Shown here: piece after piece, positions 54,448 through 62,600 of the stretch
Layout of the letters: each line of letters starts with the position of its first letter
How positions within the stretch are numbered: the first letter of the stretch is position 1
Assembly: GCF_030160655.1 (NCBI RefSeq)
Contig: NZ_BSOT01000006.1
Span: forward strand, 806,001-870,000
Direction: 5' to 3'
Length of the DNA: 64,000 nucleotides
Source of the DNA: Agaribacter marinus
GTDB lineage: Bacteria > Pseudomonadota > Gammaproteobacteria > Enterobacterales > Alteromonadaceae
Notes under the pieces: generated by a model
Seen by the model: only the letters and a program-made list of their open reading frames with translations
Database searches by the model: none
Told to the model about the DNA's origin: nothing
Made by a program: the position numbers and the translations under genes

Positions 54448-57400
54448 TTATTTTACTTGTTTTAGTAACTCTTTAATTGCACGTTGTAGTTGTTGATCGG
54501 TACCAGTCGCAATGTCTTCTGGCGCATTTGACAACATAATATCGGGTTCAGTCTGATTGTTTTCTAGCCATTCGCCTCGCTTGTTTTTAGCACTGATTGG
54601 TACAAATCCCCAGTAACCACCAAGCGGTAAACTTTCCCAACCGGCAAAACTACATGTACCTGGTACCGGCATACCAACAGACTTTCCTATTTTTAAGTCT
54701 TTGTAACCACTGGCATAACAATGGCCGTCGCTATACATGGATTCGTTAAACAACGAAATTACAGGTTTTGTATACCTTGATGTTGGTTCACCACCCACTA
54801 CACGCTCTTGTGTTGCATACGTGAGGAACTTCTCACCAGTGAAAAACATTGCTAAATCAGCGACTAAATCACCACCGCCATTAAAGCGTGTGTCGATTAC
54901 CATTCCTTGTTTGTCGAAATGACGACCAAGCATGATGTCAAAAACATTTCTATATGGTCCATCACTCATGCCGGGAATATGCACATATCCCAGTTTGCCT
55001 TTTGATTTTTTAAGGACTTCTTGTTCGTTAATTTCTACAAACCTGTCGTACAGTAAATCTTCTTCAGCACCTATAGATATGGGTCTTACTGTATACTCTT
55101 TTGTTTCGCCGTCACTGTTTAATATGCTGAGTAAGACAAGTTTGCCAGCTTTTCGGTTGAGTAGTTTACTCCAATCCATATCAGCACTAAGGTCTACCCC
55201 ATCAATAGCGGTAATTACTGCACCGGAGGTTATATCAAATTTCGCTTTATCTAACGGGCCATTTTCAATGATTTCGGTAATTTTTATACCTTGTCCGATT
55301 ACACTGTCGTCATAAAAAATCCCCAAAGACGCGGTGTCATCCCCGCCATCCGCAAAGTTACGGTAACCAGCGCCAGAATGTGAAACATTTAATTCCCCCA
55401 GCATTTCACTGAGCAACTCAGTAAATTCGTAAGTATTAGACACATGAGAGACTTTAGGGCGATATTCGTCGTACATTTGTGTCCAATTTACGCCATGATA
55501 AGTGGGTTCATAGAAGGTTTTAGATGTACGTAACCACACATGATCAAAAGACGACTGCCGCACTGCAATATCATCTTGTACCATTTGACTGTCGATAAAA
55601 ATACCTTCTGAACTAGCACTATCCAAGTCGATTGTTGAAATTCCACCATCACTCAATAAGTAAAGGGTTTCCATCGCTTGGTCCCATTGTAAGCTTGCAT
55701 TTTCGGCATACAAGCTGATTGCCTTTTCAGTTTCTTGGGTGCGAAGATTGGTTTTCCACAAATCCAATTGCCCTTCAAATTTGGTGAGGTAGTAAAGGGT
55801 ATCTGCGTCTTGATTCAATACGGCATCTGACAATGCAGAGGAGTGAATCGTCAGTTTTGCAATGCGTTCATCTACGTTATCCCACTGAATTTCGATGTCT
55901 TCAATTTCGGGTTCATCTGTTGACTCCTCTTCACTTTCAGCAGATTCGGCATCGGTTTTCTCTTTGTCGTCAGATTCTACTTCTTCTAATGTTTGCAATA
56001 AATTGTAGTCATTTTCACTTAGGCGGTATTCATCCCATTCTGCTTGTGTGAGGAATAATGAATAAACATCAAGTTGCGAAGTGCCGCTGGTTGCATAGCT
56101 GCGCAGACCATGGCGATTACTAAACCACAAAATCTGCTTACCATCATTTACCCATTTAGGCGAAAAGTCATAGTAGGCACTAGGGATAAGCGTTTTAAAC
56201 ATATCAGTGCCATCAGCTTTAACAATGGCAATGTCTGTATTGTTTAAGAGTTTTTCATGTACAAATAGCAACCACTTGCTGTCAGGACTCCATGAAAAAT
56301 CTTTATCGCCTGCACGAAAGGTTAGCATTTCTGAGGAAGCGACAAGCGTTTTTGTACTTTTCGATTCAAGGTCTAAAACTCGCAATGTTTTACGATCTTC
56401 AATAAACGCTAGCTTCTTTCCATCTGGCGAAAATAAGGGTTGTGTGTAATCTACATTACCGCTTAGTACGCTTGATTCATTGAGCAAGGTTGCTGCATAA
56501 AAGAAGGGTTCTTGCTCTCGTGTTTTTTCAGTTTTGTATATCCCCCAGTTTCCATTGCGCTCAGATGCATATATAACTGCGTCATCTTCTTTTGAGAATG
56601 ATACAAATGCTTCGGTCTCAGGGGTTTGTGTGATTTGTTTGGTAAAAGCACCGTCGCTTGATGTGACAAATACATCGCCGTTAGAGACAAAAGCGATTTG
56701 TTTGCCGTCATGAGACGTCGACATTTCTGAGATATCACCGTCTACATTTACCAAGTTCGTCGCGTTTTCGATATCTTGTGTACGGATAGATAATTGTACC
56801 TTTGAAGGTTTTTCACCTTCTTTCATGGTGAAAAGTTCGCCATGGTAAGTAAAGGCAAGCACACCATTGCCTTCTGATAAGAATCTTACCGGGTGCACTG
56901 AAAAATCAGTAAGTTGCTTAGTTGAGCTGGGTCTGCGTAAACTCAGCTTATGCACATTGAAGGTGCCGCTTTCAGCAGACAAATAATAGATACTCTTGTC
57001 GTTATCGGTAAATACTGGATTGCGGTCTTCACCTTCAAACTTAGTGATTTTCTTATGTTTTTTGGTTTGTGTATTGTAAGTCCATATGTCTCTGGTTACG
57101 GCAGACTTATGGTGTTTACGCCAATAGTTTTCAGTCCCTTTATAATCATGGTATACAAAGGTGTTGCCGTCTTTGCTGATGTCGATATTTTCTGCTGGCG
57201 TAGTGAGTAGCTGTGCAACACGACCGCCCGACACCGGCACACTATATACCTCTTCAAAGCGGCTACTTGGATATTGTCTGTGAGAGTGCGCATCCATTCG
57301 TTGCCCTTTGAATACAATCGCTGTGTCGTCTTTGGCAAATGCATAAGGGACTTCATTGCTAGAATGAAAGCTTAGCCTAGTCGCTTTGCCACCCAAGGCG

Positions 57401-57696
57401 TCCATGGTAAATATGTCAAAATTACCGTGGCGATCAGAGGCGAAGGCCAATTGGCTACCATCATTACTCCACACTGCGTTGTAGTCATGAGCTTTGTGAA
57501 AAGTAAGCTGTTTTGCTTCTCCGCCTGCTGTTGGGACACGGTACAAATCACCTTTATAGGTAAAGACGATATCTTGTCCATTTGGGGATATTGCCGCGTA
57601 GCGTATCCACTCGGGTGTTATTTTTGCGTTAATGCTAAATGCAATTACTAGCATCGATAAAAGGCTACTATAGAGCGTAAATTTGTTTTTTTTCAT
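54448..57696 (-). CDS. Tricorn-like S41 peptidase with TolB propeller and PDZ domain
   Basis: A 1082-residue exported protease. Signal peptide about 1-24 (KKNKFTLYSSLLSMLVIAFS). Residues about 28-580 form PD40/TolB propeller repeats (RYAAISPNGQDIVFTYKGDLY, NAVWSNDGSQLAFASDRHG, PLFSPDGKKLAFIEDRK). An acidic linker (SDDKEKTDAESAESEEESTD) leads to further propeller and helical C1 parts. A PDZ domain (about 790-870, GQGIKITEIIENGPLDKA) precedes an S41 catalytic domain with nucleophile S989 in ESMYSDGH. The order matches tricorn core protease homologues of bacteria. It would degrade peptides in the periplasm, complementing the S9 peptidase at 48451. Monocistronic. Confidence 0.9.
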   Translation of the reverse strand: MKKNKFTLYSSLLSMLVIAFSINAKITPEWIRYAAISPNGQDIVFTYKGDLYRVPTAGGEAKQLTFHKAHDYNAVWSNDGSQLAFASDRHGNFDIFTMDALGGKATRLSFHSSNEVPYAFAKDDTAIVFKGQRMDAHSHRQYPSSRFEEVYSVPVSGGRVAQLLTTPAENIDISKDGNTFVYHDYKGTENYWRKHHKSAVTRDIWTYNTQTKKHKKITKFEGEDRNPVFTDNDKSIYYLSAESGTFNVHKLSLRRPSSTKQLTDFSVHPVRFLSEGNGVLAFTYHGELFTMKEGEKPSKVQLSIRTQDIENATNLVNVDGDISEMSTSHDGKQIAFVSNGDVFVTSSDGAFTKQITQTPETEAFVSFSKEDDAVIYASERNGNWGIYKTEKTREQEPFFYAATLLNESSVLSGNVDYTQPLFSPDGKKLAFIEDRKTLRVLDLESKSTKTLVASSEMLTFRAGDKDFSWSPDSKWLLFVHEKLLNNTDIAIVKADGTDMFKTLIPSAYYDFSPKWVNDGKQILWFSNRHGLRSYATSGTSQLDVYSLFLTQAEWDEYRLSENDYNLLQTLEEVESDDKEKTDAESAESEEESTDEPEIEDIEIQWDNVDERIAKLTIHSSALSDAVLNQDADTLYYLTKFEGQLDLWKTNLRTQETEKAISLYAENASLQWDQAMETLYLLSDGGISTIDLDSASSEGIFIDSQMVQDDIAVRQSSFDHVWLRTSKTFYEPTYHGVNWTQMYDEYRPKVSHVSNTYEFTELLSEMLGELNVSHSGAGYRNFADGGDDTASLGIFYDDSVIGQGIKITEIIENGPLDKAKFDITSGAVITAIDGVDLSADMDWSKLLNRKAGKLVLLSILNSDGETKEYTVRPISIGAEEDLLYDRFVEINEQEVLKKSKGKLGYVHIPGMSDGPYRNVFDIMLGRHFDKQGMVIDTRFNGGGDLVADLAMFFTGEKFLTYATQERVVGGEPTSRYTKPVISLFNESMYSDGHCYASGYKDLKIGKSVGMPVPGTCSFAGWESLPLGGYWGFVPISAKNKRGEWLENNQTEPDIMLSNAPEDIATGTDQQLQRAIKELLKQVK

Positions 57697-57881
57697 TTGC
57701 TTTTATGCTTATTTTATTGTGATTTATGTCGTTAGAGCGCTATGGTTTAGTATTTTTTTGTTGAGCTACGATCAATGGAAGGCAAATGTGAACACGCTTT
57801 CCCTGCATGTAGTTAATAACAGATTATGCGCTAGTATAAGACAAGATTACGCACAATAGAAATAAGCTTAGTCGAGCCGCA

Positions 57882-58148
57882 TTAAATTGACACAATTCTT
57901 TTAATTTTTTCTTCAACCAGTTGATTGTTGCGTTCAGCGCCGAAAACAACTAGTGTAATTCGCGACATGAATTCCTCAAATGCGCCCCCTTCGTACTCCT
58001 TTAGTATTTCATCGCTACTTTTACCTGTTTTTTTTAGCAATAGTGTCAGTACTTCTTTGGCTTCTATAGGGTGCGCAATATCATCAATGTTCTCTAAGAC
58101 ATCAAATAGCTCAGCAGTTGAATATGAATTAAAATCAGGTTTTTTCAT
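57882..58148 (-). CDS. Small acidic protein downstream of the bacteriocin-like gene
   Basis: An 88-residue soluble protein, not assigned to a family. It has a very strong ribosome site (AGGAGG, 7 nt from ATG). The sequence opens with a short domain of a pattern seen in many unrelated proteins (NSYSTAELFDVLENIDDIAHPIEA, a helical YST-EL-LxNID motif), then helices to the end with several Lys and Glu. It follows the double-glycine peptide gene by 48 bp, with a perfect hairpin between them. Position suggests an immunity or accessory protein for that peptide, but bacteriocin immunity proteins are usually basic or membrane-bound, so this is only a hypothesis. Confidence 0.6.
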   Translation of the reverse strand: MKKPDFNSYSTAELFDVLENIDDIAHPIEAKEVLTLLLKKTGKSSDEILKEYEGGAFEEFMSRITLVVFGAERNNQLVEEKIKRIVSI

Positions 58149-58165
58149 TGTTTATCCTCCTTGTA

Positions 58166-58187
58166 TGGCGAAGTGTTGACTTCGCCA
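58166..58187 (-). promoter_or_regulatory. Intercistronic hairpin in the bacteriocin-like locus
   Basis: TGGCGAAGT (58166-58174) and ACTTCGCCA (58179-58187) form a perfect 9-bp stem with a 4-nt loop, between the peptide gene and the downstream 88-residue gene. On the transcript it is followed by the AGGAGG ribosome site, not by a U-run, so it would act as an mRNA stabiliser or partial barrier, as in many peptide-bacteriocin operons where the structural gene is expressed more than its partner. Confidence 0.65.
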
Positions 58188-58196
58188 CTATTTTAT

Positions 58197-58388
58197 CTAT
58201 CTGTTTGATCCACCAGCAGACCCTGGGTTTTTGTCGCCATAAATACTTCCTAACGACTTATTTATATTATTTCTGAGTCCATTTAGCTTTCCTGCTGCAT
58301 GTATTAAAGCGTGGGCAGCTAAATAAGCTCCGACATAAAGTACACCACCATTGACTTCTTTTATATCATGTTGTTCTAATTGTTTCAT
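58197..58388 (-). CDS. Putative double-glycine-leader peptide (class II bacteriocin/microcin-like)
   Basis: A 63-residue precursor. The leader MKQLEQHDIKEVNGG fits the double-glycine consensus: Leu4, Ile9, Val12 and Gly14-Gly15 spaced as in class II bacteriocin leaders cleaved by C39-type ABC peptidases. The predicted mature peptide (48 residues from Val16) begins with a hydrophobic, Ala/Gly/His-rich helix (VLYVGAYLAAHALIHAAGKL), then a basic, Asn-rich part ending SAGGSNR. AGGA lies 8 nt before the ATG. A hairpin and an 88-residue gene follow. No C39 transporter is in the window, so export would rely on genes elsewhere. It could also be a signalling peptide. Confidence 0.6.
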   Translation of the reverse strand: MKQLEQHDIKEVNGGVLYVGAYLAAHALIHAAGKLNGLRNNINKSLGSIYGDKNPGSAGGSNR

Positions 58389-58887
58389 TTTTTACATCCT
58401 AATTATTTGTAAATAAATTTTTCCATAAACCATTATTATGGAAAGAGTATAATAGAATCTATTTACAATAGATTAACCTGAACCATGGGATGGTTTTGAG
58501 TAAGGTTTGAAAATGTAAGAGGCTGCATGTTTGTCAAGGTGGGTATCAACATTCAGTCCTCATAAGTAAGACATATCTTTAATCGCACCTGATTAAACGC
58601 AACATAGTTGATATTCATATTTTACAAATTGTTAGCTACAACACCACTGTATGCTTGCTTCGTCGTATTTTCCTTTGTATAAAAATACTATGTAGATTCA
58701 AGTAAATATCGCAATAGCTTTTTGTTAAAAAACTATCTGTATATTACCCTTCAAGGAAAAGCCTTGCCAACTCGAGCGCAACATTTTCTGCAGGCGAGGG
58801 CGGTCGTTCTTACGCACATATTTTACGTGGCAAAAATGTTGCAGAATTGTATAGTTGCTTTAAGTACAACAATCGTTCTATGTTTAG
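58389..58887. other. 499-bp gene-free region with several inverted repeats
   Basis: I see no gene. Four sequence features stand out. First, TTTCCATAA (58420-58428) with TTATGGAAA (58436-58444), just upstream of the peptide gene, looks like an operator. Second, CAAGG (58752-58756) and CCTTG (58762-58766) form a small hairpin. Third, GCAACATTTT (58778-58787) and AAAATGTTGC (58833-58842) are 10-bp arms 45 nt apart, which could be repressor sites looping upstream of the AraC gene or the ends of a tiny element. Fourth, the stretch between them is GC-richer than its surroundings. Confidence 0.4.
58420..58444 (-). promoter_or_regulatory. Operator-like inverted repeat before the bacteriocin-like gene
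   Basis: TTTCCATAA (58420-58428) and TTATGGAAA (58436-58444) are perfect 9-bp arms around a 7-nt spacer, starting 32 bp upstream of the peptide ATG. The position suits a regulator site or the promoter region. Confidence 0.45.
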
Positions 58888-59526
58888 ATGAATAATATTT
58901 TACTAGAAGAATGGATGCATACTGGCGAAAGGGAATCTTTCTCCATGATTGTGCCAGATGGTTGCCGAGATATTATTCTCATACAAGATATAGAGGGTAG
59001 TTCATCGTGCTTTATTAGTTCGTTAGCATCAAGCACCTATGACGTGAAAATTACCGCTGGCGTTCAGTTTCATGGGTTTCGATTGACGCCAGGTACAACG
59101 ATAAATGAAGCGTCATTTAGGGCATTTATTGAGAATAACCCTTCTTTGGATAAGATAGATAAAACGTGGTTAGAACATTTCTGCTCTATGAAATCTTCCG
59201 TGCATGAGGCGTTAGAAGGGGTTCGGTCTGATTTAGATAGTATTGGCATTATTTCGAGAAATTTAGGCGTATCGGTACGAACATTACAGCGTCACATCAA
59301 GTCAGAAACAGGCATGTCTCCGCAGTTCTGGCGGTCATTAGTTAGAGCGAGGCGTTGCGCTCGGACGTTAGAAGAGCAGCCTTCTTTGGCAGAAGCAGCT
59401 TTGCGATCAGGATATTCTGACCAGTCGCATATGACAAGGGAGTTACAGCGGTGGTTTAACTGTACTCCCTCGGCTTTAAAAAGTGGCTGCTTGCAGACAG
59501 AAATTAACTTTTCTGGTTACGATTAA
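58888..59526 (+). CDS. AraC-family transcriptional regulator
   Basis: A 212-residue regulator. The N-terminal part (about 1-110) is a short cupin-like domain of the DUF6597 type: VPDGCRDIILIQD near 23-35 and VQFHGFRLTPG near 58-68, found in AraC proteins for small molecules. The C-terminal part (about 118-200) has two helix-turn-helix motifs, SRNLGVSVRTLQRHIKSETG and LEEQPSLAEAALRSGYSDQS, then the signature RELQRWFNCTPSAL. Its stop codon abuts the end of the convergent VOC gene, suggesting a functional pair. Ligand and targets are unknown. Confidence 0.88.
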   Translation: MNNILLEEWMHTGERESFSMIVPDGCRDIILIQDIEGSSSCFISSLASSTYDVKITAGVQFHGFRLTPGTTINEASFRAFIENNPSLDKIDKTWLEHFCSMKSSVHEALEGVRSDLDSIGIISRNLGVSVRTLQRHIKSETGMSPQFWRSLVRARRCARTLEEQPSLAEAALRSGYSDQSHMTRELQRWFNCTPSALKSGCLQTEINFSGYD

Positions 59527-59910
59527 TCAACCTCTAACTGGAGAGCATATCTCGATAAGAAAACCGTTGTGGTCAGCGATATAAGACGTTGTTTGTCCCC
59601 ATGGCTCATCTCGCACATTCTGCACGAGTGTCGCGCCTGCATTTAATGCTTTTTGCAGCGCCTCTGCTACATTTTCAGTTTCAAAAGCGATTTCAAAAAT
59701 AGGTTTTTGTGCATCCACATGACCGACTTTCTTTCCTAGTTCGTTCATAAGTTTGATGGATGAAAAAGAAAGCGTTGTGCTGCCAGTGTCGAGCTCTCCA
59801 TAGTCGCCTCCTTCATGCAGCATAGCCCGTTTTAGTCCAAATGCGTTTTCATAGAACGCTAATGTTTTTTCTACATTCTCGACATAGAGTATCGTGTATT
59901 TGAGTTTCAT
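59527..59910 (-). CDS. VOC-fold (glyoxalase/dioxygenase superfamily) protein
   Basis: A 127-residue protein with the paired beta-alpha-beta-beta-beta modules of the vicinal oxygen chelate fold: YTILYVENVEKTLAFYENAFGLKR in module one and IFEIAFETENVAEALQKALNAGATLVQNVRDEPWGQTTSYI with DHNGFLIEICSP in module two. The ending I-x-D-x-NG-x-x-I-E-I is typical; the E of LIEIC is a candidate metal ligand. Members include glyoxalases and antibiotic-binding proteins. The gene ends directly against the AraC regulator, an arrangement common for small-molecule resistance pairs. The ligand is unknown. Confidence 0.85.
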   Translation of the reverse strand: MKLKYTILYVENVEKTLAFYENAFGLKRAMLHEGGDYGELDTGSTTLSFSSIKLMNELGKKVGHVDAQKPIFEIAFETENVAEALQKALNAGATLVQNVRDEPWGQTTSYIADHNGFLIEICSPVRG

Positions 59911-59962
59911 ATTTGTCTACCAAATTTTCAATTAATAGTCTCTAACCATAATGGGTTGAAGA

Positions 59963-60295
59963 ATGACTGTCTTGAATAAAAGCGCCACCACTAAATGCGC
60001 CAATATGTGCAACGCTACTCGGCTGAACTCGATACCTATTATCAAACAAGTTCATCTGCTCAGTGTATTTAAAAATTTAGCATTGAAAGATACTCTCACC
60101 AATGCTGCCAACAGGCGTACAATCCTGCAAATAGCTACAAATAGGCTAAAATAAAAGAATAGTGAACAACTAAGTTCTAGCATTGCGACTATCGACATCG
60201 ACCATTTTAACAGAGTGAATGATAGCTTAGGTCATAACGTCGCGGGACAATGCATTAAAGGCCTCTTACTTAGCCAACTTTTAAACCTCCTATAA
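59963..60295 (+). pseudogene. Truncated GGDEF-domain (diguanylate cyclase-like) remnant
   Basis: From ATG 59963 the frame gives 63 residues ending LALKDTLTNAANRRTILQIA then TNRLK, which is the start of a GGDEF domain (consensus D-x-L-T-x-x-x-NRR). A TAA at 60152-60154 interrupts it, yet the same frame continues with SSIATIDIDHFNRVNDSLGH, then NVAGQCIKG, ending at TAA 60293-60295. D-x-D-x-F-K-x-x-N-D-x-x-GH is the next block of the GGDEF fold (metal-binding Asp present). The GG(D/E)EF motif itself and everything after it are missing. So this is a gene fragment with one in-frame stop and a 3' deletion; no activity is expected. Confidence 0.75.
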
Positions 60296-60443
60296 ACTAA
60301 AAAACGACGCATCCAGCCAGAGTGCAATTATTTACTTATGATATAAACTGTAGTTTGTCTATGCGAACATCAGTGTTATAGTTTCAAAACTAATCACTTC
60401 GTAATTTATAAAATTTCGGAATCACAGGGTATATGTTTCGCAT

Positions 60444-61535
60444 ATGGCTACTTATTATGAGTTGTGCGGTGGCAATAAAAAGCTATCTGAAATCGTTGTT
60501 GCAGGCAGTCATGATGCAGCAATTACCTCTGGTGCAAGTAATGTTCAAACGCAAAATCTGGATATTTACGAGCAAGCGATGGCTGGCGTTAGAGTATATG
60601 ATCTGCGCATCTGTGCTATAAAAAATGGGAATTCTGCTGAATTAGTCAGCTACCATTCCGGCTGGAAAAGTGAACGTAGCACTAAGGTAAATGGTCTAAA
60701 AACGTCGAAGTTACGAGTGGGCGCTTCAAGCATGGCCTTAGATGATGTCTTAACTCAAGCCACTGTTTTCGTAAACGATAAGCCCACAGAATTTTTAATT
60801 CTCAAATTTGATAAGTGTACAAACTGGGGTGCCATTGCGACGCAATGCGTACGAATTGCAGGTTCGAAACTTTTTACCCAGGCTGGCAATATCAACTTGC
60901 GTACTCTAGACGAGCTAAAAGGCAAAGTCGTCGTGGTATTCTCCGAAAAAGGTTTAGAGAAAGCGGCAATCGAAACCAATATGTCGCGTCAACAACTAAA
61001 CGCATGTGGTATTTTTGGTTTTAAAAATCTCTATAGTAAAGATAGTCCAAGCGTTTACGATGCCAACTATTCTGGGCTTCAATACCTAGGAAAAGGTGGT
61101 ACGAGCGTAAAAAAAGTCTGGAGTTCTTCTACCGATAAGACGCAAGAAAATTTTAAAAAGCAGCTTAAAATCATGACTGAAATGGCCGGTGAAATTCCTG
61201 AAAATGGCGATGTTGTGGGTATGATGTATTGGACGTCCACAGGCCTGAGGCAAAGTATACAAGAACGAAACCAAACGATGTGGTTAGATGGAGGTCAAGG
61301 CATGCAAGGGCTATGGAACGATTGTTTAGAACAGCATTTAACTAAGGTCTGCCAATCTCGCTATCGCCTTGGGCCAATACACGTTTCTAGCACGCCGTTT
61401 AAAACCTTCCTGCCTAACATCGTGATGATTGACTTCGCAAACATCCAAAAATGCGATGCGATAAAGGCTTTAAACAACATTGCTAACGTTCAAATAGCAA
61501 AGGCCATGAGCGTTGAACCAACCATGTACAACTAG
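60444..61535 (+). CDS. PI-PLC-X-like phosphodiesterase
   Basis: A 363-residue protein resembling bacterial phosphatidylinositol-specific phospholipase C. The catalytic His pair is H23 in VAGSHDAAIT and H71 in LVSYHSGW, with the barrel signature AGVRVYDLRIC between them (about 47-57; Asp53 and Arg55 fit the active-site strand). Later parts (FLILKFDKCTNW and GKVVVVFSEKGL) continue the TIM-barrel order. There is no signal peptide, unusual for a PI-PLC of Gram-negative bacteria, which suggests a delivered toxin or a cytosolic role. The TAG stop lies inside a 19-bp repeat (61532-61550), so the 3' end may have been altered by an insertion. The broken GGDEF gene lies just upstream. Confidence 0.75.
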   Translation: MATYYELCGGNKKLSEIVVAGSHDAAITSGASNVQTQNLDIYEQAMAGVRVYDLRICAIKNGNSAELVSYHSGWKSERSTKVNGLKTSKLRVGASSMALDDVLTQATVFVNDKPTEFLILKFDKCTNWGAIATQCVRIAGSKLFTQAGNINLRTLDELKGKVVVVFSEKGLEKAAIETNMSRQQLNACGIFGFKNLYSKDSPSVYDANYSGLQYLGKGGTSVKKVWSSSTDKTQENFKKQLKIMTEMAGEIPENGDVVGMMYWTSTGLRQSIQERNQTMWLDGGQGMQGLWNDCLEQHLTKVCQSRYRLGPIHVSSTPFKTFLPNIVMIDFANIQKCDAIKALNNIANVQIAKAMSVEPTMYN

Positions 61536-61550
61536 GGTCTGTTGACCTTT
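61532..61550 (-). repeat. 19-bp repeat, copy 2 (inverted copy of 13379-13397)
   Basis: This is the exact reverse complement of 13379-13397. It overlaps the last codons of the PI-PLC-like gene. Reading leftward from 61670, a short open frame of about 43 codons (ACLNWQQFKGALAALLKATS to KVNRP) ends inside the repeat, and copy 1 also ends a frame with KVNRP. That suggests the tail of a transposase whose stop lies in its terminal repeat, but no full element is present. Confidence 0.5.
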
Positions 61551-61723
61551 ACTTTACGGTTACAATCGAAAACCGAAAGAAGCAATCGTGCAATTGCGCT
61601 TGTCGCTTTTAACAGTGCGGCCAATGCACCTTTAAATTGTTGCCAGTTCAGGCATGCCACTTAACAGTAACTAGTCTATAACAACGTCTATTCGCTGATG
61701 ACTCAAGGTGACAAAAATAATAC

Positions 61724-61939
61724 TTAGGGGCTTAGCAACTTAACTTCATTATTCCTCAACGTCGACCATTCATGACACAAATCAGCAAGATACTCAGCGA
61801 GTCCATTTTCTGTAATTTCTTTGGGGATCTTAATATCGGTCGCTATACGCTTTTTACCCTCATTGCCTAGGTAAAATGCAGCCCAGCCAGTCGAAGTTTG
61901 AATAACTTCGACTTCTCTCCCAAAAACATCGAACTTCAT
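61724..61939 (-). CDS. Small DUF7661-like protein
   Basis: A 71-residue protein: MKFDVFGREVEVIQTSTGWA, then FYLGNEGKKRIATDIKIPKE, then LAEYLADLCHEWSTLRNNEV. The pattern of an opening KFDVFGR strand, EGKKR and a final YLaDL-HE helix is that of the DUF7661 family as I remember it, small single-domain proteins of unknown function with patchy distribution. No signal peptide or membrane segment is present. It lies alone between the PI-PLC-like gene and a GNAT gene. Confidence 0.65.
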   Translation of the reverse strand: MKFDVFGREVEVIQTSTGWAAFYLGNEGKKRIATDIKIPKEITENGLAEYLADLCHEWSTLRNNEVKLLSP

Positions 61940-62098
61940 AAAAATACTATTCCCATAATTTCATAACACTGTGCAGTCAGCGACATCGTATAACGTAATA
62001 TCAATTCAGAAGGGACGCAAAACATTTTTCAGGTTTGCGCATGAGTTTATCCCTGACCTTAACAGACATATTAATTTAAAGTGGTTGGCTCGAACTTG

Positions 62099-62518
62099 TT
62101 ACAACTTGTTGTGTTTAAGACTGACAGACATTTTATAATAGGCAGTACCGGACTTAAAAAATGCTTCTCCATCTATCGTTAACCCAAATTTTTCATAAAA
62201 GCTGGTTGCAGTAGTTCTCGCGTCACACCAAAAACGTTCGATTTTGTGATGCTTGAGATCAGATATTACTTGCAATATCAATTTTGAACCAATGCCTTTT
62301 CCTTGATGTTCAGGTAGGGTAGCAAACTTACGTAGCCTTGCTTCGTCATCAACTATATAAATTGAGGCAACACATACCAATAGCCCTTTTAGATATGCGC
62401 CGTAATGTATTGCCTCTTCGTCTCCGTTAACGTGACAAAAATCAATGGCTTTATTAGGCCATAGAACTTGGTGCCTTATGGGCAGAGCGTCTTGCCAACT
62501 AATCTTCTCTATTTTCAT
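62099..62518 (-). CDS. GNAT family N-acetyltransferase
   Basis: A 139-residue acetyltransferase. The CoA-binding motif A is ARLRKFATLPEHQGKGIGSK (about 79-98, with the Q/R-x-x-G-x-G/A pyrophosphate loop QGKGIG), followed by LILQVISDL and the C-terminal motif SFYEKFGLTIDGEAF. The N-terminal part (LPIRHQVLWPNK) is typical of the YjdJ/ElaA-like small GNATs. The acceptor is unknown. It is 82 bp downstream of the SDR gene in the same direction. Confidence 0.85.
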   Translation of the reverse strand: MKIEKISWQDALPIRHQVLWPNKAIDFCHVNGDEEAIHYGAYLKGLLVCVASIYIVDDEARLRKFATLPEHQGKGIGSKLILQVISDLKHHKIERFWCDARTTATSFYEKFGLTIDGEAFFKSGTAYYKMSVSLKHNKL

Positions 62519-62600
62519 ATCGCACTGAGATGGATTTAAATAAGTACTCTATATTCGCAGAGCAACGGTGGCAAGTGAGAATGAAGACACATATTGGCCT

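Noticed and set aside
60433-60621. Short open frame overlapping the start of the PI-PLC-like gene
   Set aside because: It is in another frame of a well-supported gene and lacks any family signal.
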